A stretch of 19,469 nt of DNA from CAWVWD01 sp045106825 (GCA_045106825.1 JBGCFH010000239.1:1-19469), one strand, 5' to 3'. Counted from the stretch's first letter, positions 7,184 through 13,994 are shown. Numbers and translations are program-made. Notes: a model not told the origin generated them from the sequence alone.

Positions 7184-7229
7184 CCATAGGTAAAACCTAT
7201 GGTTATTCATGTTGAACCTTTCCAAGGTT
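7184..7229 (+). repeat. Double-hairpin unit Q, copy 1
   Basis: Hairpin 1 is CCATAGGT-AAA-ACCTATGG (7184-7202), a spacer TTATTCATGTTG follows, and hairpin 2 is AACCTT-TCC-AAGGTT (7215-7229). It sits 2 bases after the subunit-3 stop and 21 bases before xerD. Homologous units are at 8595-8640 and, inverted, at 8656-8702. Confidence 0.85.
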
Positions 7230-7250
7230 CTTTAAAATTAAATTGTACAA

Positions 7251-8204
7251 ATGTCGATCTGGCAAATACACTTAAAATCGTTTGAGGATTATTTAATGTT
7301 AGAAAAAGGATTATCGAAAAATTCGGTAATGGCTTATCGTCGTGATGTGGAAAAGTTGGAGCAATACCTTGAAATCTTGGAGCTGGATTTATCGCCTAAA
7401 ACGATTGAGTTAAAGGATTTAAAGGCATTTTTAGAATATTTGCATGAATTGGGTTTTGCAGCAACTTCACAAGCAAGATTGATTTCTGGATTGAAAGCAT
7501 TTTTTAATTTTTTAGCATTTGAAAAAGTAATTCCTACTTCGCCGACAGATTTGTTAGAAGCTCCAAATCTTTCACGAAAATTGCCTGCTGTTTTGAATTT
7601 TGAAGAAATTGAACAGCTTTTAGCAGCAATTGATTTGAGTAAACCTGAAGGTCATCGGAATCGAGCGATAGTTGAAACGTTGTATGCTTGTGGATTGAGA
7701 GTCAGTGAGTTAACAAGTTTGAAGATTTCTAATTTATATTTGGATATTGGTTTTGTAAAGGTTGTAGGAAAAGGAAATAAAGAACGGTTCGTTCCGATTG
7801 GAGAAGATGCGATTAAGTATATTAATTTTTATCGTCAAGACCGAAATCATTTAAAAACGATTCATAATGACGATGTTCTTTTTCTAAATCGTAGAGGAAA
7901 ACCATTGTCACGAGTGATGATTTATTACATCATTAAGGATTTGGCGAAAGCCATTAATTTGGAAAAAAATATAAGTCCGCATACTTTTCGACATTCGTTT
8001 GCAACGCATTTGATTGAAGGCGGAGCAGATTTGAGAGCGATTCAAGATATGTTAGGTCACGCTTCGATTACAACGACTGAAATTTATACACATTTGGATA
8101 CCGCTTATTTGCGAGATACGATTTTAGCATTTCATCCATTGTATCAAACAAATCCTAAAACGACTATTTTAAAAGAAAATATTGACGAAAACTCAAAATT
8201 ATGA
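7251..8204 (+). CDS. xerD: Site-specific tyrosine recombinase XerD
   Basis: A 317-residue tyrosine recombinase. The N-terminal core-binding (SAM-like) domain covers about residues 5-90 and the catalytic domain about 108-290. Catalytic residues are present: Arg150 in ACGLRVSEL, Lys174 in VVGKGNKER, His244 and Arg247 in HTFRHSFATHL, His270 in MLGHASITTTEIYTH and nucleophile Tyr279. With XerC it resolves chromosome dimers at dif. The length and HTFRHSFATHLIEGGADLR signature favour a housekeeping Xer protein over a phage integrase; the tail after residue 300 is about 15 residues longer than usual. No dif-like site or neighbouring mobile genes are visible. The next gene overlaps its stop by 4 bases (ATGA), so translational coupling is likely. 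Confidence 0.93.
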   Translation: MSIWQIHLKSFEDYLMLEKGLSKNSVMAYRRDVEKLEQYLEILELDLSPKTIELKDLKAFLEYLHELGFAATSQARLISGLKAFFNFLAFEKVIPTSPTDLLEAPNLSRKLPAVLNFEEIEQLLAAIDLSKPEGHRNRAIVETLYACGLRVSELTSLKISNLYLDIGFVKVVGKGNKERFVPIGEDAIKYINFYRQDRNHLKTIHNDDVLFLNRRGKPLSRVMIYYIIKDLAKAINLEKNISPHTFRHSFATHLIEGGADLRAIQDMLGHASITTTEIYTHLDTAYLRDTILAFHPLYQTNPKTTILKENIDENSKL

Positions 8205-8590
8205 AACAATTATTTTTACTGATTACACTTTGCACATTCGCAATGTGTTCACCGAAAACAGCCATAAAAATGGGTGATTATGAAGAATTAACAGGAAGAG
8301 TTAAACTGGAAAATTACGTTGATAAGAAAGTAACTTTTGTTGCTTCTCGCTGTAAAATGGAATATCAGCACATGCTGAAATCATCTATTGATGGAATTCC
8401 ATCTTATATTTGTTTGGATTCAGATGCTGTCGGTCAAGTTTTAGCTTATTATAAAATGCCTTCGGATATTAAAAATGCAGATAATATTCGTTTTCGGGTT
8501 TTTGGGAAATTAGGAACAATATCGGGTGCCGGAAAAGGTGGCGGAACACATACGGAATATTATTTGGATTTGGATTATGTGGAATTATAG
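8201..8590 (+). CDS. Small lipoprotein of unknown function, coupled to xerD
   Basis: A 129-residue protein with a lipoprotein signal (MKQLFLLITLCTFAMC, lipidated Cys16). The mature part alternates short strands: EELTGRVKLENYVDKKVTFVA, a central Cys pair in ASRCKMEYQ and SYICLDSD, and a last strand EYYLDLDYVEL. The pattern VKLENYVDKKVTF...IRFRVFGKLG would fit a small OB-like beta barrel, but I recognise no family. The ATG overlaps the xerD stop by 4 bases, yet nothing suggests a shared role. A hairpin pair follows the stop. Confidence 0.75.
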   Translation: MKQLFLLITLCTFAMCSPKTAIKMGDYEELTGRVKLENYVDKKVTFVASRCKMEYQHMLKSSIDGIPSYICLDSDAVGQVLAYYKMPSDIKNADNIRFRVFGKLGTISGAGKGGGTHTEYYLDLDYVEL

Positions 8591-8594
8591 ATTT

Positions 8595-8640
8595 CCACAG
8601 GTACAACCTGCGGTTACTCATATTCAACCTTTCCAAGGTT
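8595..8640 (+). repeat. Double-hairpin unit Q, copy 2
   Basis: Hairpin 1 is CCACAGGT-ACA-ACCTGCGG (8595-8613), hairpin 2 is AACCTT-TCC-AAGGTT (8626-8640), and the spacer is TTACTCATATTC. Together with the inverted copy 3 it forms an outer stem of 28 positions (8597-8624 with 8673-8700, 26 Watson-Crick pairs). Confidence 0.85.
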
Positions 8641-8655
8641 GGAAACAGTATAAAA

Positions 8656-8702
8656 AAACTCTGGAAGAGTTTAATATGAGTAACTACAGGTTGTACCTGT
8701 AG
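8656..8702 (-). repeat. Double-hairpin unit Q, copy 3 (inverted); likely bidirectional terminator with copy 2
   Basis: On the minus strand: CTACAGGT-ACA-ACCTGTAG (8702-8684), spacer TTACTCATATT, then AAACTCT-TCC-AGAGTTT (8672-8656) followed by a T-rich run. Compared with copies 1 and 2, both stems carry paired substitutions that preserve pairing. It separates the convergent small lipoprotein and MEST-like hydrolase genes, and the T-run after hairpin 2 could end the hydrolase transcript. Confidence 0.8.
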
Positions 8703-8708
8703 AAAAAA

Positions 8709-9578
8709 CTAAGCATGCAACACATTAATAAACTGTTCCAAAACGCCCCAAGGATCTTCAACTTGTGGATAATGACCGATACCTTCTAATAATCTCAACT
8801 CAGCGTGCGGAACTAATTTTTTGAACATTTCCGCAGAATGACGACCAGAAATTGGATCTTCTGGGCCATTTATCATCAACATTGGAATAATAGCGTTTTG
8901 CATTCCGCCAACCCAACGAGCTTTATTTTTGACACGTTCATCCATGTACCAAATGATTTTATGAATCACACCTTTACCATTATTATAAGTCATTAATTCC
9001 CAAAAGTCATCGATTTCTTGAGCTGTCGGTGGTGTATTTTGACCAAAAATCGCATGGAAATTTCTACGTAAAGTAGCTTTACTGGATAACATTCCAACCC
9101 ATTTTCCAATAGGTGACATCAGTAAACGCTGAATCAATCGAGGTCGATGTTCACCAGGAATAATTCCTCCATTCATAAAACAAACTGATTCAATTTCCCA
9201 CGTTGCTGTGCCTTTTTGTTGTCGTTCCAATTGTCGAGCAATCAACTCTTGTGCAACTGTATCGCCATAATCGTGAGCCAAAATATGGAAATTGGTAATC
9301 CCTTTTTCTTTTAAAATATGTTCGTATAAATCAGCTTGGTCAAAAAGTGAATAACTGTAATTTTGTGGTTTGTCCGTAAAACCAAAACCCATCATATCTG
9401 GTGCAATCACATGAAAACGAGCGACCAATTCATCCCAGATTTTGTACCAATCATACGAAGCCGTCGGAAAACCGTGAATCAATAACAAATGTTCACCATT
9501 TCCATTTTCACGATAGAATACTTGATGTTTTTTGTAGGTTAAGTATTTTCCTTGTTTTTTCCATTGCTTTAAATTCAT
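8709..9578 (-). CDS. Alpha/beta hydrolase of the MEST (PEG1)-like group
   Basis: A 289-residue alpha/beta hydrolase starting at ATG 9578. The frame is open to a TTG at 9623, but the sequence MNLKQWKKQGKYLTY is a natural start. The oxyanion loop is HGFPTASYDW (35-44). The nucleophile elbow is AHDYGDTVAQE, giving an Asp nucleophile (Asp103) as in haloalkane dehalogenases and epoxide hydrolases, not Ser. GPEDPISG is the likely acid region and GIGHYPQVEDP holds the catalytic His. The phrases GFPTxSYDWYKIW, DxxGFGFxDKP, HDYGDxVAQEL, NGGIxPxxHRP and HYPQxEDP recall, from memory, the vertebrate imprinted gene product MEST. Substrate unknown. Its transcript appears independent: a -7 box lies at 9645-9638. 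Confidence 0.85.
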   Translation of the reverse strand: MNLKQWKKQGKYLTYKKHQVFYRENGNGEHLLLIHGFPTASYDWYKIWDELVARFHVIAPDMMGFGFTDKPQNYSYSLFDQADLYEHILKEKGITNFHILAHDYGDTVAQELIARQLERQQKGTATWEIESVCFMNGGIIPGEHRPRLIQRLLMSPIGKWVGMLSSKATLRRNFHAIFGQNTPPTAQEIDDFWELMTYNNGKGVIHKIIWYMDERVKNKARWVGGMQNAIIPMLMINGPEDPISGRHSAEMFKKLVPHAELRLLEGIGHYPQVEDPWGVLEQFINVLHA

Positions 9579-9637
9579 CCGACTTTGGTTTTGTTGGTTG
9601 ATAATTGCATCAAAATAATACAAAATTGGTTATTCAA

Positions 9638-9645
9638 CAAAACTA
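9638..9645 (-). promoter_or_regulatory. Possible -7 box of the MEST-like hydrolase gene
   Basis: Minus strand TAGTTTTG fits TAnnTTTG and lies 60 bases before ATG 9578, just after the end of the diheme peroxidase gene. It supports 9578 over the TTG at 9623 only weakly. Confidence 0.35.
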
Positions 9646-9647
9646 AA

Positions 9648-10664
9648 TCAAAATGGATTCGCAAAACGCTCATCATTCGTCAACGTTTCATCCGTCAAGG
9701 TATGTAAGAAATTCGTTAAGTCTGTTTTTTCATTTTCAGTTAATGCAATTCCATTTTCTAAAATCGGAGAAAGTGTAGGAGATGACTCAATTCCGCTTTC
9801 ATAATGATCAAAAACGGCTTCAATAGTATAAAAACGACCATCGTGCATATATGGCGATGTCAACATAATATTACGCAAAGTCGGAACACGAAATTTATTT
9901 AAATCATCGTCACGAGTTGTAATGTTTTTGCGACCTTCATCATTGAAACGATTAATCGTCAAACCATTATTAATATAGTCACTATTCGTAAATAATGGTT
10001 CTGTATGACAATCAGCACAATGTGTTAAAAACAAGCTATATCCACGTTCTTCGCTTTCGCTAAATGTCGTTTCGTTACGTTTAACTTGATCGTACTTTGA
10101 ATTTTCGGAAATGATAGAACCTGTAAATTGAGCTAATGCGTAAAACAAATATTTGCTATTAATTTCTTCAATATTAAATGCTTTTTTGAAAAGTTTTGAA
10201 TAAGTTTCATCTTGATTTAAACGTTCGACACATTCGGCTAAATCGTGATTCATTTCCACTGGATTTGTAATTGCATTCAACGGTGTAATCTCAATATGAT
10301 TCGAGCCTCCATCCCAAAAAAAGTCTGAATACCAACGATTATTAAAAATAGCTGGTGAGTTTCGAGTACCAAATTGTCCATCAAAACCATGACTTAATTT
10401 ATGATCAGCATGAGCAAATGCAACGGCTTGCTGGTGACAATCTGCACAAGAAATAGAATTGTCAACCGACAAAATCGGATCGTAAAACAAAGCTCGACCT
10501 AATTCAAATCCTTTTTGAGTCAATGGATTTTTTTCATAATCATAAACAGGTTCTCCAAACTCTTCAGGATTATAACCCAAAGGCATTTCACCTTCTTCGA
10601 GTTTATAATCATTACAACTTATGAAAAATATTAATATAGAAAGTAAAAAAAATGATTGTTTCAT
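9648..10664 (-). CDS. Diheme cytochrome c peroxidase family lipoprotein (MbnH/CorB/MauG-like)
   Basis: A 338-residue protein starting at ATG 10664, where MKQSFFLLSILIFFISC is a lipoprotein signal (Cys17). The frame is open to 10733, but the extra part is read out of an inverted repeat. Two CxxCH heme c sites are present: CADCH at 73-77 and CADCH at 216-220. GTRNSPAIFN (99-108), FFWDGG and TSPYMHDGRF are family motifs of bacterial diheme peroxidases. Members paired with an MbnP-type protein (MbnH, CorB) oxidise a tryptophan of the partner to kynurenine, creating a copper ligand. The MbnP-like gene lies directly upstream, 91 bases away, which supports that role over peroxide removal. The enzyme is placed on the periplasmic side or outside, anchored by lipid. 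Confidence 0.88.
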   Translation of the reverse strand: MKQSFFLLSILIFFISCNDYKLEEGEMPLGYNPEEFGEPVYDYEKNPLTQKGFELGRALFYDPILSVDNSISCADCHQQAVAFAHADHKLSHGFDGQFGTRNSPAIFNNRWYSDFFWDGGSNHIEITPLNAITNPVEMNHDLAECVERLNQDETYSKLFKKAFNIEEINSKYLFYALAQFTGSIISENSKYDQVKRNETTFSESEERGYSLFLTHCADCHTEPLFTNSDYINNGLTINRFNDEGRKNITTRDDDLNKFRVPTLRNIMLTSPYMHDGRFYTIEAVFDHYESGIESSPTLSPILENGIALTENEKTDLTNFLHTLTDETLTNDERFANPF

Positions 10665-10688
10665 TATTTTGATGTTTGAATGTTCAAC

Positions 10689-10740
10689 TGTTTGATTGTT
10701 CGAGTGTTTCGGAACATTTAAACACTTGAACAATCAAACA
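10689..10740. repeat. Near-perfect inverted repeat between the MbnP-like and MbnH-like genes
   Basis: Arms 10689-10709 and 10720-10740 pair over 21 bp with one mismatch around a 10-base loop (arm core TTTGATTGTTC, GTGTTT). It fills most of the 91-base gap. It may dampen transcription or protect the upstream mRNA; no U-tract follows on the minus strand. Confidence 0.85.
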
Positions 10741-10755
10741 ATTAAACATTAAAAA

Positions 10756-11514
10756 CTACTCATTATGCACATGATTAATCATATGCATATCTTCATAATT
10801 TTCTGAAATAATTACAGAATTTGCGTTTGGCATCGTTACTGTTGGCGTTGCTTCTACATCAAAATCTACTGGATTTTTGAAAAACTCCGCCACATCAACC
10901 ATATAATGAACCGTTGACTCTGAACCATTTACATTAATCATAGAACCAGTCGGAACATCTCTTTCGATTGTTTTAATGTTGTTGTTCGTAGCTGAACTAA
11001 AACCTCCAATATGATAAGTAATATCGGTTGCATTTGAAGTTGTTCCTTCTAATTTCAAGAAAATATAACCAGTGTTCCAAGACCAATACATTCCTTTTTC
11101 TGGTGCTAAAGCACCTTCTTGAGCACCTTCCGTATTTGATTGTGCATCAACGCCAAGAATAAAGTTTACTTTAGAATATTCTCCATTTGGAACATCTTGA
11201 ATGTCAATATTTAAACTTTCAGTATTTGAAGCATCGACGATGTAGTAGCTATTTGGAACGGTGTAAGTTGTACTTCCATCTTCGTTTGATAAGACAACAT
11301 TACTAACATAATATTTGAATAAATTTGCTGTGATAACATCTCCGTTTGAAGTTGTATATTCTTCACCAAGTGTAAAAGCCTCACTATCAAAAACGTGTTC
11401 AAATTCTAATGTAACCGTTCCTGTTTCTGATTTTTGCTCATCTGGCGTACAAGAAGCGATAAATAAAATACCGATAAATAACGCTGCAAAAATTGCTAAT
11501 TGATTGAATTTCAT
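10756..11514 (-). CDS. MbnP/CorA-like copper-binding lipoprotein
   Basis: A 252-residue lipoprotein: signal MKFNQLAIFAALFIGILFIASC, lipidated Cys22. Features of the MbnP family are visible: an early strand VTLEFEHVFD, LFKYYVSNVVLSNEDG (65-80), YYIVDA (90-95), the GMYWSWNTGYIFLKLEG block (141-157) with Trp144 and Trp146, YHIGGFS (167-173), and a His/Met-rich C-terminus MHMINHVHNE. In MbnP and CorA a tryptophan is oxidised to kynurenine by the partner diheme enzyme and copper is bound by it together with His residues. Which Trp would be modified cannot be decided here. It sits between the CDICGC outer-membrane protein gene and the diheme enzyme gene on one strand. Copper binding is inferred from family. 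Confidence 0.85.
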   Translation of the reverse strand: MKFNQLAIFAALFIGILFIASCTPDEQKSETGTVTLEFEHVFDSEAFTLGEEYTTSNGDVITANLFKYYVSNVVLSNEDGSTTYTVPNSYYIVDASNTESLNIDIQDVPNGEYSKVNFILGVDAQSNTEGAQEGALAPEKGMYWSWNTGYIFLKLEGTTSNATDITYHIGGFSSATNNNIKTIERDVPTGSMINVNGSESTVHYMVDVAEFFKNPVDFDVEATPTVTMPNANSVIISENYEDMHMINHVHNE

Positions 11515-11567
11515 GATTTTTAATTTTTTTTGTTATTAAAATAATAGGAAGTAAATTCTGTTTGAAA

Positions 11568-11584
11568 GCCAAGTATAACTTAGC
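11568..11584 (-). repeat. Short palindrome, third relative of 164-180
   Basis: On the minus strand GCTAAGT-TAT-ACTTGGC, 9 bases after the stop of the CDICGC protein gene. Pairing is complete with one U.G on the transcript strand. Compared with 164-180 the stem has paired substitutions and the same TAT loop. Confidence 0.6.
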
Positions 11585-11593
11585 TCTACGTTT

Positions 11594-12481
11594 TTAAAAT
11601 AAATACGTAAACGAAGCCATAATTCGACCTCGATTTTCTAACTCTCCATCACTATAATTTTGCGAAAGCGGCATTTGCCAATTTACACCAAAAGAATACT
11701 GATTGTAAGCAGCTTCTACACCAACTAAACTGTATGTTGCATTTCCACCAGTTCCGATTTGTTCGTAATTGTAATGAGTATCTTTCTCCAAATGTTCAAA
11801 ACTTGCACCGATATAAGGTTGAAAAGCCAAGTTTTCCATACGTTGTTGATACGCCAAAAAAGCCATTCCATTGAACTGATTACCAAATTTATATTCTCGA
11901 CTTTTGTTTTCCGTTGTTAAGCGATAATTGGCATTAGCCGAAAACACAAAACCTTGAATCTGAACAGTATAAACCATATTAAATAAAGCATCAAATGAAC
12001 CAGTTCCTAATCGGAAATTGGCTGGAATATCCTGAAAAAGTTCTTCTTCCATAAAGTCGCCAGTTGGTAATTTTGCACCAGTTCCGACCATAAAATGATG
12101 ACGGAAAGTTTTGGTGCTATCAATCGTATTCATAATCGTATAATTTGCCAAAATCGACGCATCGCCGATTCCGTGCAAGGTTTGATTACTGAAAGTTCGA
12201 TGATTGATATTGTATGGCAAAACACCAATTAATTGCCAACGTTGACCTAATGCAACTCTTCCCCAAAGGTTATTTTGAACAAAATAATCTTGTATATTGT
12301 CATTTTCATATAACGGATTAATGTTTTCATAACTTTGATACATTGTTCGTAAACCGATAAAACTGCGTTGATAATGTGGCAAAATTCCTAACGTATTACC
12401 TGCACCAGAACAGCCGCAAATGTCGCACGCAAAAGTTGATGTTGCTACCAACAAAGTGATAGCAATGAAGAGGCTTCTCAT
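11594..12481 (-). CDS. CDICGC outer-membrane beta-barrel protein, probably copper-related
   Basis: A 295-residue exported protein. The signal is MRSLFIAITLLVATSTFA; the mature start CDICGCSGAG places Cys19, Cys22 and Cys24 at the very N-terminus, a likely metal site (CxxCxC). If Cys19 is +1, lipidation is conceivable, but TFAC is a poor lipobox. The rest has amphipathic strands ending in aromatic residues (RSFIGLRTMYQSY, RWQLIGVLPYNIN, FAYQQRM..., ASFTYLF with terminal Phe), as in outer-membrane barrels. In Bacteroidota such proteins often lie next to MbnP-like and diheme peroxidase genes (recalled, not searched). It follows the CxGKC gene by 154 bases and precedes the MbnP-like gene by 79 bases. 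A porin or sensor role in copper handling is an inference. Confidence 0.7.
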   Translation of the reverse strand: MRSLFIAITLLVATSTFACDICGCSGAGNTLGILPHYQRSFIGLRTMYQSYENINPLYENDNIQDYFVQNNLWGRVALGQRWQLIGVLPYNINHRTFSNQTLHGIGDASILANYTIMNTIDSTKTFRHHFMVGTGAKLPTGDFMEEELFQDIPANFRLGTGSFDALFNMVYTVQIQGFVFSANANYRLTTENKSREYKFGNQFNGMAFLAYQQRMENLAFQPYIGASFEHLEKDTHYNYEQIGTGGNATYSLVGVEAAYNQYSFGVNWQMPLSQNYSDGELENRGRIMASFTYLF

Positions 12482-12634
12482 TGAAAATCGAATTACGAGT
12501 TGTCTGTTACGAGTTGACTCAACTCATAACTTGAAGCTCATTAAAAAATTGATGATTTTTGAAAAATTGAATAATAGGATATTGGTGCAATTCATGGAAT
12601 TACATCAAATATTATTCATTATTGTGTTATTGAA
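12482..12634. other. Gap between the CxGKC and CDICGC genes
   Basis: No coding frame. It contains a palindrome GAGTTGA-C-TCAACTC within GTTACGAGTTGA/TCAACTCATAAC (12505-12529), nearly loop-free. No -7 box for the CDICGC gene is found, so it is probably transcribed from upstream. Confidence 0.5.
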
Positions 12635-13021
12635 TTAACCTAATTCGGGAGGTGAATTAGTTGGAGTTTTGAATCCTTGATTATCCGTTAATAATTTACC
12701 GATAGGATTTTTTAATTGATTAAAAATTGTTGGAATTGAAAAATTGAAATCTTGAATAATTAGATTTGTTTTTTCCCAATCTAATGTTGGAACAAAGTGA
12801 TTGTTCGTAGAATTGTCGGTATTATTTTCAACGATTATTTTTTGAACATAGCATTTTCCTTGACAAGTTCGTTCGCTGATTTTGTCAAGAATATTATCGT
12901 TTTCACAATAATTGGCAGCGATGTAAGATTGATTCGCTTGAAATAAGGCAATGTAAACCGCTTCTTTGACTGTAATCAAAGAAATTAAAATTAACAGTGA
13001 TGTTGCTAAAATGGTTTTCAT
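12635..13021 (-). CDS. Small membrane protein with C-x13-CxGKC motif, first gene of the copper-type locus
   Basis: A 128-residue protein starting at ATG 13021. An N-terminal hydrophobic segment (about 3-30) is followed by NYCENDNILDKISERTCQGKCYVQK, with Cys39, Cys53 and Cys57. The pattern 'C-E-N ... C-x-G-K-C' followed by basic residues is a recurrent small-protein family in Bacteroidota that I recall near copper/cytochrome genes; I know no biochemical role. The C-terminus is polar and ends PTNSPPELG. The start is decided by a -7 box at 13047-13040 that would put the transcript start just upstream; the frame is open to 13114, but that part would be untranscribed. The other three genes of the set follow on the same strand. 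Confidence 0.7.
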   Translation of the reverse strand: MKTILATSLLILISLITVKEAVYIALFQANQSYIAANYCENDNILDKISERTCQGKCYVQKIIVENNTDNSTNNHFVPTLDWEKTNLIIQDFNFSIPTIFNQLKNPIGKLLTDNQGFKTPTNSPPELG

Positions 13022-13039
13022 ATTAATCATTCTTGAACG

Positions 13040-13047
13040 CAAATATA
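13040..13047 (-). promoter_or_regulatory. Promoter (-7 box) of the MbnP/MbnH-like gene set
   Basis: Minus strand TATATTTG matches TAnnTTTG exactly, 18 bases before ATG 13021, implying a leader of about 12 bases. This is the only good -7 box seen for the four genes down to 9648, so they may form one operon. Confidence 0.55.
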
Positions 13048-13188
13048 TAGACGAAATTGATAATAAAAAGTGTTTTATATCACTTTTAACGAAAATCATT
13101 CGATTTTCGTCCAATGATTTCTATCTTTTTTCTAATCACCTTTTGAGTTTAACTATAAAATTGATAATTTGTCACCGATTAAAGTCAT

Positions 13189-13236
13189 AAGTAAGAGGTA
13201 ATAAGTTTTCATTGATTGACTTATTACCTCTTACTT
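13189..13236. repeat. Perfect inverted repeat before the coiled-coil gene
   Basis: Arms 13189-13206 (AAGTAAGAGGTAATAAGT) and 13219-13236 are perfect reverse complements of 18 bp around a 12-base loop, 22 bases before the ATG. It would place a strong hairpin in the 5' leader of the gene, or it belongs to the region's REP-like repeats. Confidence 0.85.
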
Positions 13237-13257
13237 ACTACCTATTACTTAAAGAAA

Positions 13258-13941
13258 ATGATGGACAAAACAAATAACACAGAAAATCCTCAAGATGATA
13301 AAACGGCTCGTATGAATAAGTTTTTTGAGGAGATGAATATGAAAATTGAAGCGGAAGAAAAAGGTATTCCGCCAGTGGAAAAACCAAAAACGCAAGTTCC
13401 GCCAAAACGAAAATCATACATTGATGAATTAAATGATACGAAGAATAAAGTCGATAATTTGCCACCGATTCCGCCTCTTGAAGAAAAACAAACGTTCTTA
13501 GAGGCATTACAAGAATTGAAAAAGGAACTTGATCCCAAAGCCGATAAATTAATGGATACAACGATTAATAAATCGAAAGAACTATTCACGAAAGTGGAAT
13601 CAGAAGCTAAGAATTTGTTCAACCGCTTTGATAAATATACAGATAGTTTAGAATCTAAAATGAAAAAGCGTGAAGAAGAGTATGAACGATTGAAGCAAGA
13701 ACGTCGTGAAAAACATAATCCTGCGGATTCTCTTTTTGAAAGTGCTGGTGGACTTTTTGATAAAGCCAAGAAGTTTATGGAAGGCGAAGAACAAAAAGAA
13801 CAGGCTAAAGATGGCGAAATAAGAATCATTCAACCAAATCCTAAGCCTAAAAAGCCAAATCCTAATGATAAAGTTTATGGTTTTGAAGATTTGGACGGAG
13901 ATGGAAATCCGTTTATTGATGATGCTATTATAGAAAAATAG
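13258..13941 (+). CDS. Acidic/basic coiled-coil protein with a C-terminal DxDGDG loop, unknown function
   Basis: A 227-residue soluble protein with no signal peptide or membrane segment, rich in Lys and Glu. The start is ATG 13258 (or the next ATG, 13261); the TTG at 13216 lies within the inverted-repeat hairpin and is unlikely. Proline-rich basic linkers (IPPVEKPKTQVPPKRK, about 37-52; PPIPPLEE, 69-76) alternate with helical regions. Residues about 95-152 look like a coiled coil. The C-terminus has NPKPKKPNPND followed by GFEDLDGDGNPFIDDA (209-223), whose D-x-D-G-D-G-x-x-x-x-D spacing resembles a single EF-hand or dockerin-type Ca2+ loop. I do not recognise the family. The next gene (ZIP) is 321 bases away. 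Confidence 0.7.
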   Translation: MMDKTNNTENPQDDKTARMNKFFEEMNMKIEAEEKGIPPVEKPKTQVPPKRKSYIDELNDTKNKVDNLPPIPPLEEKQTFLEALQELKKELDPKADKLMDTTINKSKELFTKVESEAKNLFNRFDKYTDSLESKMKKREEEYERLKQERREKHNPADSLFESAGGLFDKAKKFMEGEEQKEQAKDGEIRIIQPNPKPKKPNPNDKVYGFEDLDGDGNPFIDDAIIEK

Positions 13942-13994
13942 CAGATTCTATATTTTAAAGTAACGAACAAATGGTTCATTGAATAATTTTTGCC

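Noticed and set aside
7251..8204. xerD as integrase of a mobile island
   Set aside because: It has the features of the housekeeping XerD, and no attachment-site repeats, tRNA or phage genes flank it.
9579..9623. N-terminal extension of the MEST-like hydrolase from a TTG start
   Set aside because: The ATG at 9578 gives the family's expected start, and the extension has no conserved character.
10665..10733. N-terminal extension of the diheme peroxidase
   Set aside because: It is read from an inverted repeat, and starting at 10664 yields a proper lipoprotein signal.
13022..13114. N-terminal extension of the CxGKC protein
   Set aside because: It lies at and upstream of the -7 box at 13040-13047 and would not be transcribed from it.
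13290..13829. Long minus-strand frames (179 and 107 codons) opposite the coiled-coil gene
   Set aside because: They are Ser/Phe-rich antisense shadows of a Lys/Glu-rich gene, without start context or family features.
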